From Falsiroseomonas stagni DSM 19981 (GTDB lineage Bacteria; Pseudomonadota; Alphaproteobacteria; Acetobacterales; Acetobacteraceae): a stretch of 64,000 nucleotides of DNA. Positions 15,367-23,626 of this stretch are shown piece by piece (position 1 is the first letter of the stretch; each line of letters starts with the position of its first letter). The stretch covers positions 1,135,468 to 1,199,467 of the forward strand of contig NZ_FOSQ01000001.1 in NCBI RefSeq assembly GCF_900114315.1, read 5' to 3'. The position numbers were made by a program, and so were the translations under genes. The notes beneath the pieces were generated by a model. The model searched no databases. It worked only from the letters and a program-made list of their open reading frames with translations, and was not told where the DNA came from.

Positions 15367-16206
15367 GTGCAGGAGCTGCAAGGCTGGATCGGCCGTGCGC
15401 GGGAGGTGGCGGATGAGATGTGCGCCCCCGCCGCGCGGCGCATGGCCGCGATGCTGGACCAGGCGGCGCCGGACCTCTTGCCAGGTGCCGCGGTGCCGCC
15501 CTTCTGGATCGCGATCCTCTTCGACGATGCGCAGCCGCAATCGCGCCTCGGCGCCGACGGCCATCCCGAGAAGGGGGAGTTCCTGCCCCCGGTGCCGCTG
15601 CCGCGCCGGATGCTCGCCGGCCGGCGCATGACCTACGCCTCGCCACTCCGCATCGGCCAGAAGCTGACGCGGCGTTCCGAGATCACCGCCATCACGTCGA
15701 AGGAGGGCCGCAGCGGCAGGCTCTGCTTCGTGACGGTCCTGCACACCGTCATCGGCCCCGATGGCGTGGTGGCGACGGAGGAACAGGACATCGCCTACCG
15801 GGAAGCCTCGACCGGCGCGAGCGCGAAGCCCGAGGCGCCTGTCGCGAAGCCCGATGCCGTCTGGCGCGTTCCCTTCAACCCGGACCCCGTGCTGCTGTTC
15901 CGCTACTCCGCGCTCTGCTTCAACGGCCATCGCATCCACTACGATGTGGATTATGCGCGGGATGCCGAAGGCTATGCCGGGCTTGTCGTGAATGGCGGGC
16001 TCAGCACCACCATGCTGCTCGATGCCGCGATGAAGCACGCATCCGGCACGCTTCGCGGTGCCGATATCCGCACCATGCGCCCGGTGATGTGCAACCGCCC
16101 CGCGACGCTGTGCGGCACCGCGCCCGATGAACAGGGCAACCGCACCCTCTGGGTGGAAGACGAGACCGGCGCCATGGCGCTGCGCATCCAGGCGAGGATT
16201 TCGTAA
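15367..16206 (+). CDS. HTD2/MaoC-like hydratase (mesaconyl/itaconyl-CoA hydratase type)
   Basis: A 279-residue hot-dog-fold protein resembling HTD2-like 3-hydroxyacyl dehydratases and the mesaconyl-C4-CoA and itaconyl-CoA hydratases. The N-terminal half has the RMLAGRRMTYASPLRIGQK segment; the C-terminal half has the dehydratase-like FRYSALCFNGHRIHYD and GLVVNGGLSTTMLLD. A GTG at 15367 is the best start, five bases after the GalB-like stop; the open frame extends further upstream only in overlap. The CoA-transferase gene begins one base after its stop. Together they could activate and hydrate an unsaturated dicarboxylic acid. The exact acyl-CoA is unknown. Confidence 0.8.
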   Translation: MQELQGWIGRAREVADEMCAPAARRMAAMLDQAAPDLLPGAAVPPFWIAILFDDAQPQSRLGADGHPEKGEFLPPVPLPRRMLAGRRMTYASPLRIGQKLTRRSEITAITSKEGRSGRLCFVTVLHTVIGPDGVVATEEQDIAYREASTGASAKPEAPVAKPDAVWRVPFNPDPVLLFRYSALCFNGHRIHYDVDYARDAEGYAGLVVNGGLSTTMLLDAAMKHASGTLRGADIRTMRPVMCNRPATLCGTAPDEQGNRTLWVEDETGAMALRIQARIS

Positions 16207-16207
16207 G

Positions 16208-17422
16208 ATGCCAGGCCCGCTCGACGGACTTCGTGTCCTCGATCTTTCCTCGGTGGTCGTCGGCCCCGTCTGCACCGGCGTGCTGGCGGAACAGGGCGCG
16301 GAAATCATCAAGCTCGAAAGCCCGGAAGGCGACCTGCTGCGCAAGCTCGGCGGCAAGGGGCGCAATCCCGGCATGGCCGGCAAGTTCCTCAACTTCAACC
16401 GCGGCAAGCGGTCCATCTGCCTGGACCTGAAGCACCCCCGCGCGAAGTCGGTGCTGCGCCGCATCGCGCTGCGCTGCGACATCCTGGTGACGAATATCCG
16501 CCCCGATGCGCAGAAGCGGCTCGGCGTCGATGCGGCCTCCATGGCGGAAGCCGCGCCGCGGCTCATCCACTGCTCCATCGTCGGCTTCGGCACCGATGGC
16601 CCCTACTCGGGAAAACCCGCCTACGACACCGTCATCCAGGGCGTCTCCGGCGTCGCCAGCTGCTTCGAGGCCAGCACCGGCGAACCGCGCTACGTCCCCA
16701 TGCTCGTCGCCGACCATGTCTGCGGGTTGATCGCCGCGCAGCAGATCGGCTTTGCGCTGTATCGGCGGGAGAAGACGGGCAGGGGCGAGAGCCTCGAAAT
16801 CCCGATGTTCGAGAACATGGCCGGCTTCGTGCTGCAGGAGCATCTCGGCGCCATGTCCTTCCGCCCCGGCCTCGGCGTGCCGGGCGACCTGCGCGTGCTG
16901 AGCCCGGAAGCCCGTCCGCTCAGGACGGCTGATGGCTATATCTGCGTCTCCGCCAATACCGACGCCCAGGCGCATGGCTTCTTCGACGCCATCGACCGGC
17001 CGGAGCTCAAGACCGATCCGCGCTTCGCCACCGTCACGGCGCGCACCGCGAACACGAAGGATTACTTCGCGCTCCGCGCCACCGCGCTGACGGGCCGTCC
17101 CACATCCGAATGGCTGGACCTCTTCACCCGCTACGACGTCCCCGCCATGCCCTACAACACCATCGAGAGCCTGCTGACGGACCCCCATCTGCGGGCAACC
17201 GGCATGGTGCGGGAGGAGGAGCACCCGACCGAGGGCCCGACCTTCGCGATCGGCGCGCCCAACAAGCTCTCCGGCGGCATGGCGCCGCCGCTGCCGGCCG
17301 CGCCGCGGCTCGGTGCCGATGGGCCCGCCATCCTCGAAGCGGCGGGGTTCTCCGCCGACGAGATCAACGAACTCGCGCAGCACGGCGCGCTGAAGACAAT
17401 CCCGCGCGACACATCGCGCTGA
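16208..17422 (+). CDS. CaiB/BaiF (class III) CoA-transferase
   Basis: A 404-residue family III CoA-transferase that moves CoA from one carboxylic acid to another. Family features are PLDGLRVLDLSSVVVGPVC at the N-terminus, GAEIIKLESPEGD, FNRGKRSICLDL, and the catalytic Asp140 in KPAYDTVIQGVSG. It starts at ATG 16208, one base after the hydratase stop, and is followed after 22 bp by a Bug gene. With the hydratase it looks like a two-step activation and hydration of a dicarboxylate such as mesaconate or itaconate, but the acid is not determined. Confidence 0.92.
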   Translation: MPGPLDGLRVLDLSSVVVGPVCTGVLAEQGAEIIKLESPEGDLLRKLGGKGRNPGMAGKFLNFNRGKRSICLDLKHPRAKSVLRRIALRCDILVTNIRPDAQKRLGVDAASMAEAAPRLIHCSIVGFGTDGPYSGKPAYDTVIQGVSGVASCFEASTGEPRYVPMLVADHVCGLIAAQQIGFALYRREKTGRGESLEIPMFENMAGFVLQEHLGAMSFRPGLGVPGDLRVLSPEARPLRTADGYICVSANTDAQAHGFFDAIDRPELKTDPRFATVTARTANTKDYFALRATALTGRPTSEWLDLFTRYDVPAMPYNTIESLLTDPHLRATGMVREEEHPTEGPTFAIGAPNKLSGGMAPPLPAAPRLGADGPAILEAAGFSADEINELAQHGALKTIPRDTSR

Positions 17423-17444
17423 AACAAACAACGGGAGAAACACC

Positions 17445-18419
17445 ATGAACCGCCGCACGCTTCTCACCGCCGCCACCGCGCTGCTCGCTGCGCCGCGCCT
17501 GGCCGTCGCGCAAGGCGCATGGCCGGAACGGCCCGTCCGCGTCATCGTGCCCTTCACCCCCGGCGGCACCACGGACATCCTGGGCCGCGCCATCGCGGCC
17601 GAACTCCAGGAAGTCTTCAACCAGCCCTTCGTGATCGAGAATCGCGGCGGCGCCGGCGGCACGGTGGGGTCGGAAGTCGTGGCCCGCGCCGCGCCCGATG
17701 GCTACACGCTGATGATGGGCCATATCGGCACGCTGGCCGTGAACCCCTCCCTCTACCGCAACCTCAGCTTCGATCCGTCCACCTCCTTCGCCCCCATCGG
17801 GCTGATGGCGATCGTGCCGAACATCCTGGCGGTGAACCCGCGCAAGGTTCCCGCCAACAACGTGCAGGAACTCATCGCGCTGGCGAAGGCCCGGCCCGGG
17901 GCGCTCACCTACGGCTCCGGCGGCAACGGCTCCGCCGCCCATACCGCCATGGTCGCCTTCTGCCAGGCGACCGGCACGCAGATGGAGCACATCCCCTATC
18001 GCGGCACCGGCCCGATGATGAACGACCTCATCGCCGGCACCATCGACCTGACGCTGACCGGCGGCCCCGCCATCCTGCCCGCCGTGCGCAGCAATCTGGT
18101 GAAGGCGCTCGGCGTCTCCTCGCTCCGCCGCCTCTCCTCCGCGCAGGACATCCCGACCATCGCGGAACAGGGCGTCGCGGGCTTCGATGCGACGCAATGG
18201 TATGGCCTGGTCGCCCCCGCCGGCACGCCGCGACCGATCATCGATCGCCTGAACGAAGCGCATAACCGCATCCTCAACGGCCCGCGCCTGCGTCCGCGGC
18301 TGGAAGGGGAGGGCGCCGACGCCGCCCCCGGCACCCCCGAGGAATTCCGCGACCTCATCGCCCGCGAACGCACCCGCTGGGGTGAGCTGATCCGCGCCAC
18401 CAACATGCGTCCGGACTGA
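17445..18419 (+). CDS. Bug/TctC-family periplasmic solute-binding protein
   Basis: A 324-residue Bug-family binding protein with a Sec-type signal peptide (MNRRTLLTAATALLAAPRL, cleavage near AVAQG). Mature motifs are WPERPVRVIVPFTPGGTTD, VIENRGGAGGTVGSEVV, ARAAPDGY, IPYRGTGPMMNDLIAG and TIAEQGVAGFDA. A GGGAGAA ribosome site lies about ten bases before the ATG. It sits in the middle of the GalB-LigI operon and presumably captures a substrate or related acid for it. No transporter membrane genes are adjacent. Confidence 0.94.
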   Translation: MNRRTLLTAATALLAAPRLAVAQGAWPERPVRVIVPFTPGGTTDILGRAIAAELQEVFNQPFVIENRGGAGGTVGSEVVARAAPDGYTLMMGHIGTLAVNPSLYRNLSFDPSTSFAPIGLMAIVPNILAVNPRKVPANNVQELIALAKARPGALTYGSGGNGSAAHTAMVAFCQATGTQMEHIPYRGTGPMMNDLIAGTIDLTLTGGPAILPAVRSNLVKALGVSSLRRLSSAQDIPTIAEQGVAGFDATQWYGLVAPAGTPRPIIDRLNEAHNRILNGPRLRPRLEGEGADAAPGTPEEFRDLIARERTRWGELIRATNMRPD

Positions 18420-18448
18420 GCCACCAGAACGAACAGGGAGAAGCGACA

Positions 18449-19408
18449 ATGACGATCCTCACCAGAAGGGGTGGCGCGCTGCTCGGCGCCGCCGCCCTCG
18501 CCACCGCCGCGCTGCCCCGCGGCGCGGCGGCGCAACCCGCGCCGCTCGTCAATCCCGGCTTCCACCGCTTCAAGATCGGCGGCTTCACCGTCACGACCCT
18601 CTTCGATGGCACGGCCCGCCTGACGCTCGAAGGCTTCGTGGGCAATGCCCCGGTCGCCGAGGTCCAGGCCGTGCTGGCGAAAAGCTTCCTGCCGACCGAC
18701 CACTACCTGACCCCCTACACCGTGACGGTGGTGGAGACGGGCACCGCCGTGGTGATGTTCGATGCCGGCACCGGCGGCCAGCTTTCCCCCCAGGCCGGGC
18801 GCATGGCGGCGAACATGGCGGCGGCGGGGCTCGATCCCGCGCGCATCACCCATGTGGTCTTCACCCATTTCCACGGCGACCACATCACGGGCCTGACGAC
18901 CGCGCAGAACCAGGCGGTCTTCCCGAATGCGGAGATCGTGGTCCCCGCCGCGGAATGGCGCTTCTGGACCGATGCCTCCAACGAAGGCCCGGCGCCTGCG
19001 CGCCAGAAACCCAATTTCGCCAATACTGCCCGCCGCTTCGGCCCCTATCAGGGGAAGATCAGGCAGGTGCAGGAAGGCCAGGAAGCCGTGCCCGGCATCC
19101 GCGCCGTCTCCGCCTTCGGCCATTCCCCCGGCCATACCTGCTGGCATGTCAGCGACGGCCCCGCGCAGCTCATGGTGCTGGGCGACATCACCCATCGCCC
19201 GGAACTCTTCGCACGCCGCCCCGAACTGCAGGTGATGTTCGACTTCGATCCCACCACGGCGGTCGAGACGCGCAAGCGCATGCTGGACCGCGTGGCGACG
19301 GACCGAATCCACGTCACCGGCTACCATTTCCCCTTCCCCGCGCATGGCTTCATCGCGAAGGAAGGGCAGGGCTACCGCTACGTCCCCGCCGACTGGGCCG
19401 CCTCGTGA
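18449..19408 (+). CDS. exported metallo-beta-lactamase-fold hydrolase
   Basis: A 319-residue metallo-hydrolase with an N-terminal export signal (TRRGGALLGAAALATAAL, cleavage near GAAAQ; the RR suggests Tat export of a folded metalloprotein). The binuclear zinc motif HFHGDH lies near residue 142, with FGHSPGHTCWH and GDITH downstream and a final GYHFPFPAHG, an arrangement like AttM/AHL-lactonase and related lactonases. It is placed between two Bug genes in the catabolic operon and its stop overlaps the next start (TGATG). A periplasmic lactone or ester cleavage before uptake is a reasonable guess, not shown. Confidence 0.9.
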   Translation: MTILTRRGGALLGAAALATAALPRGAAAQPAPLVNPGFHRFKIGGFTVTTLFDGTARLTLEGFVGNAPVAEVQAVLAKSFLPTDHYLTPYTVTVVETGTAVVMFDAGTGGQLSPQAGRMAANMAAAGLDPARITHVVFTHFHGDHITGLTTAQNQAVFPNAEIVVPAAEWRFWTDASNEGPAPARQKPNFANTARRFGPYQGKIRQVQEGQEAVPGIRAVSAFGHSPGHTCWHVSDGPAQLMVLGDITHRPELFARRPELQVMFDFDPTTAVETRKRMLDRVATDRIHVTGYHFPFPAHGFIAKEGQGYRYVPADWAAS

Positions 19409-20376
19409 TGCGCCGCCGTCTCCTCCTCGGCACCGCGCTCGCGCTGCCCGTCATCGGCACTTCCCGGGCGCAGGCGGCCTGGCGGCCCGACCGCCCGATC
19501 CGCATGCTGGTGCCCTTCGCCGCCGGCGGGGTCGCGGACCTCACCGCCCGCGCGGTCGCCAGCCGCATCGCGGAACGGCTCGGCCAGCCCGTCGTCATCG
19601 ACAACCGCCCGGGCGCCGGCGGCATCGTCGCCGGCCAGGCGCTGATGGGCCAGCCCGCCGATGGCCACACGCTGCTGGTCGCCAGCAACGGCACCGCCAT
19701 CAGCCGCGCCTTGTTCCGCACGCTGCCCTTCGACCCCCTGCGCGACTTTGCCCCGGTGGTGACGATGGGCGCCTTCCCCATCGCGGTGGTGAACGCGCCC
19801 AATTCGCCGGATGCCACCATCGCCGCGCTGCTGGCCCGTCTCCGCGCCAATCCCGGCCGTCTCAACATCGGCACCATCAGCGCGGGCAGCACGCAGAACC
19901 TCTCGGCGGAGCTGTTCAAGATCCGCAGCAACACGCGGTTCGAGACCATCGCCTTCCCTGCCACGCCCCAGCTGATGACGGCGCTGCTGCGCGGCGACGT
20001 GGACGCGGCCTTCGAGATCACCGGCCCCATTGCCGGCCAGGTTTCTTCAGGTGCCATCCGCGTCCTGGCGACGACGGCCGCGACGCGCGCGCCCACGCTG
20101 CCCGACGTGCCCACCCTTATGGAAGCCGGCGTGCCCGACTATGATGTGGCAAGCTGGAACGCCATCGTCGCCCGCACCGGCACGCCGGCCGAGGCCATCG
20201 CCGCCATCAACGCGGCGGTGAATGAGGCGCTGTCCAGCGGCGACCTCCGCCAGGCCCTGACGCAGGTCGGCGTGGACCCTCGCGGTGGCACCGTCCAGGC
20301 CATGGGCCAGCTGCTGGCGGCCGATACCGCCCGCTGGGCCGAAGTGATCGAGAAGGCAGGAATCGAACGCCAGTGA
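19408..20376 (+). CDS. Bug/TctC-family periplasmic solute-binding protein
   Basis: A 322-residue Bug-family binding protein. Signal peptide MRRRLLLGTALALPVIG with cleavage near SRAQA; mature motifs WRPDRPIRMLVPFAAGG, VVIDNRPGAGGIVAGQAL and TLMEAGVPDYDVASW. The ATG at 19408 overlaps the preceding stop by one base; a GTG one codon upstream is an alternative. Its own stop overlaps the GTG start of the LigI-like gene (GTGA). It is the second Bug protein of this operon, so either two ligands are captured or the pair arose by duplication and divergence. Confidence 0.93.
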   Translation: MRRRLLLGTALALPVIGTSRAQAAWRPDRPIRMLVPFAAGGVADLTARAVASRIAERLGQPVVIDNRPGAGGIVAGQALMGQPADGHTLLVASNGTAISRALFRTLPFDPLRDFAPVVTMGAFPIAVVNAPNSPDATIAALLARLRANPGRLNIGTISAGSTQNLSAELFKIRSNTRFETIAFPATPQLMTALLRGDVDAAFEITGPIAGQVSSGAIRVLATTAATRAPTLPDVPTLMEAGVPDYDVASWNAIVARTGTPAEAIAAINAAVNEALSSGDLRQALTQVGVDPRGGTVQAMGQLLAADTARWAEVIEKAGIERQ

Positions 20377-21248
20377 GACAGATCCCCACCTGCAAGGGCC
20401 CGGACCCGGATACCCGCACGCCGCGCCTGGTCCTGCCGCCCGGCGCCGTGGATGCGCATTGCCACGTCTTCGGCCCCGGCGATGTCTTCCCCTATTCGGC
20501 GGACCGCGCCTACACGCCGCCCGATGCGCCCTATGAGGGTCTGGTCGCGCTGCACCGGAAGCTCGGCGTCTCCCGCGCCGTCATCGTCCATGCCTCCTGC
20601 CACGGCAGCGACATGACGGTGACGCTTGACGGGATCGCGCGCTCCAACGGCGCCATGAAGGGCGTCGCGGTGGTCGATCCCGGCGTCACCGATGCCGAAC
20701 TGGCGCGCCTCGATGCCGGCGGCATCCGCGGCGTGCGCTTCAACTTCGTGAAGCACCTCGGCGGCATGCCGGACATGGATTTCTTCCAGCGCGTGCTGGC
20801 GCAGGTCGAGGCCCTGGGCTGGCATGTCGTGCTGCATCTGGATGCGCAGGACATCGTGCCGCTGGCGCCGGTGATCTCCTCGATCCGCATCCCCTTCGTC
20901 ATCGACCATATGGGCCGGGTGAAGGCGAAGGAAGGCACCGGCCAGCCCGCCTTCCTCCAATTGCTGGAACTCATGAAGAACCCGCTGGCCTGGGTGAAGA
21001 TCTGCGGGTCGGAGCGTGTGTCATCCGCCGGCGCCCCCTTCACCGATGCCGTGCCCTTCGCGCAGGCGCTGCTCGCCGCCGCGCCGGATCGCTGCCTCTG
21101 GGGCACGGACTGGCCGCATCCGAACATCGCCGGCGACATGCCGAATGATGGCGACCTGGTGGATCTGCTGGGCGCGATGACGGACGACGCGGCGCTCATC
21201 AAGCAGGTGACGGTCGACAACCCCGAACGCCTCTACTGGGCCCGCTGA
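20373..21248 (+). CDS. ligI: 2-pyrone-4,6-dicarboxylate lactonase (LigI-like amidohydrolase)
   Basis: A 291-residue TIM-barrel amidohydrolase closely resembling LigI, which opens 2-pyrone-4,6-dicarboxylate to 4-oxalomesaconate in protocatechuate 4,5-cleavage. LigI-type motifs are PPGAVDAHCHVFGPGD near 22-37, VIVHASCHGSDMT, GGIRGVRFNFVKHLGG, PFVIDHMGRVK and the C-terminal LWGTDWPHPN with the catalytic Asp. The start is GTG 20373 overlapping the Bug stop. Its product is the substrate of the GalB-like hydratase at the head of the operon, a strong functional link. The ring-cleaving LigAB and dehydrogenase LigC are not in the window. Confidence 0.9.
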   Translation: MRQIPTCKGPDPDTRTPRLVLPPGAVDAHCHVFGPGDVFPYSADRAYTPPDAPYEGLVALHRKLGVSRAVIVHASCHGSDMTVTLDGIARSNGAMKGVAVVDPGVTDAELARLDAGGIRGVRFNFVKHLGGMPDMDFFQRVLAQVEALGWHVVLHLDAQDIVPLAPVISSIRIPFVIDHMGRVKAKEGTGQPAFLQLLELMKNPLAWVKICGSERVSSAGAPFTDAVPFAQALLAAAPDRCLWGTDWPHPNIAGDMPNDGDLVDLLGAMTDDAALIKQVTVDNPERLYWAR

Positions 21249-21251
21249 TTC

Positions 21252-21310
21252 GAAAAGCCCTCTCCCCCCCCTTGCTTCCCCCTTGGGGGGGGAGAGGGTT
21301 GGGTGAGGGG
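21252..21310 (+). repeat. CCCTCTCC...GGGTGAGGGG hairpin repeat, copy 1
   Basis: Starts four bases after the ligI stop. Fourteen-base arms CCCTCTCCCCCCCC (21258-21271) and its complement (21285-21298) flank a 13-base loop, followed by TTGGGTGAGGGG. The same element in the same orientation occurs at 34084 and 50311, each just after a plus-strand stop codon. It probably acts as a transcript end or is a dispersed extragenic palindrome. Confidence 0.75.
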
Positions 21311-21318
21311 AGGGGCCT

Positions 21319-21840
21319 CTACCCCCGCTGGTAGCGCCGCGGCGGCGCCTTCATCTCCGCCATCGTGATCACGGGGTGCGGCCCCGGATTCCGCCGCCAC
21401 ATCGAGAAATTCAGCACGCAGGCGAAGGTCACCCAGGCGAGGTAGGGCACCATCAGCCAGGCCGCCGCCGGGCTGGCGGGCGCGAAGGTCACGACGCAGC
21501 CGAGGATGGAGGCCCACAGCGCCATCGCCTCCGCCAGGGCCAGCCCCAGCCGCCGCACGCCGAAGAACAGCACGGACCACAGCGCATTCAGCCCCAGCTG
21601 CACTGCCCAGACGCCGAGTGCCAGGCCGAAGCCCTCCACGCGCCAGACCAGCCAGGCCGCGACCGCGATCATGATGTAGAGCAGCGACCACGCCACGGGG
21701 AACGCCCAGTCCGGCGGCAGCCAGGAAGGCCGGTCCAGCCGGTCATACCACGCCCCGGGCTTGAAGATCGCGCCGGTGCAGGCGGCCGCGAAGCACACCG
21801 CGAAGAAGCCCAGAAGGCCGAGGATCGATTGCCAGTCCAT
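21319..21840 (-). CDS. TspO/MBR-family membrane protein
   Basis: A 173-residue integral membrane protein of the TspO (translocator/peripheral benzodiazepine receptor) family, which binds porphyrins and affects tetrapyrrole and stress signalling. Five hydrophobic helices are apparent. The family signatures are TGAIFKPGAWYDRLDRPSW near 25-43, WAFPVAWSLLYIMIAVAAW, LGLNALWSVLFFG and a final NFSMWRRN. Met at 21840 is used because the first helix begins directly after it; an in-frame upstream Met (21876) would add 12 residues. It is convergent with the ligI operon and lies 48 bp downstream of the minus-strand Bug gene. Confidence 0.9.
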   Translation of the reverse strand: MDWQSILGLLGFFAVCFAAACTGAIFKPGAWYDRLDRPSWLPPDWAFPVAWSLLYIMIAVAAWLVWRVEGFGLALGVWAVQLGLNALWSVLFFGVRRLGLALAEAMALWASILGCVVTFAPASPAAAWLMVPYLAWVTFACVLNFSMWRRNPGPHPVITMAEMKAPPRRYQRG

Positions 21841-21888
21841 GCCGGGGACATGGGCGCAAGAAGCACCCATGTCCACAACAAAGGGCGG

Positions 21889-22854
21889 TCAGGTCACCTT
21901 CAGGCCAGCGGCCTCGATCACCCGTGACCATTTCGCGTTCTCGGCCCGGACGAAATCGCCGAAGGGGCCGGGTTCCAGGAAGAAGGCGCGGCAGCCATTG
22001 TCGTTCAATTGCTGGACGACCTGCGGCGTCTCCGTCGCCCGCTTCAGCGCCGCCGACAGGCGCGCCGCCACCGGCGCCGGCATGCCTGCCGGCCCGACGA
22101 TCCCCCACCACGGCGCCGCGGTGAAGCCGGGCAGCGCGGCCTCCCCGATCGTCGGCACATCGGGCGCCTGCGCCGCGCGCACCCCCGTCGTCACCGCCAG
22201 CGCCTGGATGCGCCCCGCGCGCACATTCTCCTGCACCGTGGAGAAGGCGTCGAAATAGTAGTCGAGCCGCCCGGCCACGAGGTCCGTCGTCGCCTGCGCC
22301 GACCCGCGATAGGGCACATGCGTGGCCCGGATGCCGGCCGCGGTGTTGAAGGCTTCCGCCGTCAGATGGCTGGTGGACCCCTGGCCGGAGGAGGCGAAGT
22401 TCAGCGCGCCCGGATTGGCGCGGGCATGGTCGATGAAGCCCCGCAGCGTGGTCGGCAGCCCCGTGCGCGTGACCAGCGCGAAGGGTCCGTCACCGATCGG
22501 GCCGATGAAGCTGAAGTCCCGGTCCGGGTTCCAGGGCGTGTCACGCTCGATCAGCGGGCGGTAGAAGGACCCCGCGCCGGCGATCAGGATGGAATAGCCA
22601 TCGGCGGGGGATTTCGTGACGTTCTCCGTGCCGATCGCGCCGCCCGCCCCCGCGCGGTGATCATAGACCAGCGGCTGGCCCAGCTGCGCCGTCATCGCAT
22701 CGCCCACGATGCGGGCGATATTGGCGGTGGCGCCGCCGGGCGGCCAGGGAATGACGAAGCGGATCGGCCGCGTCGGCCAATTGTCCTGCGCGATCGCGGC
22801 AGGGGCGGCCAGCAGGGTCGCGGAACCGATAAGCAGGCCACGTCGCGTCGTCAT
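21889..22854 (-). CDS. Bug/TctC-family periplasmic solute-binding protein
   Basis: A 321-residue Bug-family binding protein. Signal peptide MTTRRGLLIGSATLLAAPAA with cleavage near AIAQD; mature motifs WPTRPIRFVIPWPPGGATAN, VTKSPADGY, VPYRGSAQATTDLVAG and TIGEAALPGF. It is a monocistronic minus-strand gene divergent from the GST gene, with 85 bp between starts. The conserved tyrosine-free pocket cannot be interpreted, so the ligand is unknown. It may still serve the neighbouring aromatic-acid pathway. Confidence 0.93.
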   Translation of the reverse strand: MTTRRGLLIGSATLLAAPAAIAQDNWPTRPIRFVIPWPPGGATANIARIVGDAMTAQLGQPLVYDHRAGAGGAIGTENVTKSPADGYSILIAGAGSFYRPLIERDTPWNPDRDFSFIGPIGDGPFALVTRTGLPTTLRGFIDHARANPGALNFASSGQGSTSHLTAEAFNTAAGIRATHVPYRGSAQATTDLVAGRLDYYFDAFSTVQENVRAGRIQALAVTTGVRAAQAPDVPTIGEAALPGFTAAPWWGIVGPAGMPAPVAARLSAALKRATETPQVVQQLNDNGCRAFFLEPGPFGDFVRAENAKWSRVIEAAGLKVT

Positions 22855-22939
22855 CGCGTCATTCTCCGTCGGTGTCGGGCCATGTTGCGCGATGCAGCAT
22901 GAAGGCCGCAACATGTCCGGACCAATCCGGAAGAAACGC

Positions 22940-23626
22940 ATGCCGCCCACCCTCCATCTTGGAAGTGCCTGGTCGTCATCCTGGTCCATCGTGGGATGGA
23001 TGGCCTGCCGGCTCGGCGGCCTCCCGGTCACGGAGAACCGGATCTTCCTCTCCCGCCCCGATTCGCCGCCCAAGCTGAAGGCCGTCTCCCCCTCCGGCCG
23101 CGTGCCCGCGCTGCATGTCGACGGGATGGTCCTGTGGGACAGCCTGGCCATCGCGGAATGGCTGTGGGAGCGTGATCCCAGCTGCGCCATCTGGCCGAAG
23201 GACCCCGCCCGCCGCGCCTATGCCCGCTGCGTGGCCGCCGAGGTCCACAGCCATTTCGACGATGTCCGCAACGGCCTGCCGATGAACCTCATCAAGCGCT
23301 GGCCCATCCGCGATGGCCTGCCCAGCAACGTGAAGCTCATGGCCCGCCCCGGCGTGCGCGCCGGCACCGAAAGGATGGAGGCGATGTGGCGCGACGCCCG
23401 CGCCCGCCATGGCGGCCCCTACATCGCCGGCGAGGAATTCTGCTTCGCCGATGCCGCCTTCGCCCCGATGTGCAGCCGCTACGTCACCTACGGGATCGAA
23501 CTCGCGCCCGACAGCATGGATTTCATCGCGACGCAGATGGAAAGCCCGCTGATGCGCGAATGGCGCGCCCGCGCCGAGCGCGAAGCGGATGAGGTCGGCC
23601 GCGACATCGTCATGGCGTCCCCCTGA
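22940..23626 (+). CDS. glutathione S-transferase family protein
   Basis: A 228-residue cytosolic GST-fold protein. The thioredoxin-like N-terminal domain has the SSSWSIVGWMACR segment with the likely catalytic serine region, then SPSGRVPALHVDG and DSLAIAEWL, which bind glutathione. The helical C-terminal domain carries GEEFCFADAAFAPMCSR. It resembles the GST at 57779 and belongs to the SSWS subgroup near maleylacetoacetate/maleylpyruvate isomerases. Its stop overlaps the ATG of the RraA-family gene (TGATG), so it is coupled to a pathway enzyme. An isomerase role in aromatic catabolism is possible; a general detoxification role is the alternative. Confidence 0.88.
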   Translation: MPPTLHLGSAWSSSWSIVGWMACRLGGLPVTENRIFLSRPDSPPKLKAVSPSGRVPALHVDGMVLWDSLAIAEWLWERDPSCAIWPKDPARRAYARCVAAEVHSHFDDVRNGLPMNLIKRWPIRDGLPSNVKLMARPGVRAGTERMEAMWRDARARHGGPYIAGEEFCFADAAFAPMCSRYVTYGIELAPDSMDFIATQMESPLMREWRARAEREADEVGRDIVMASP

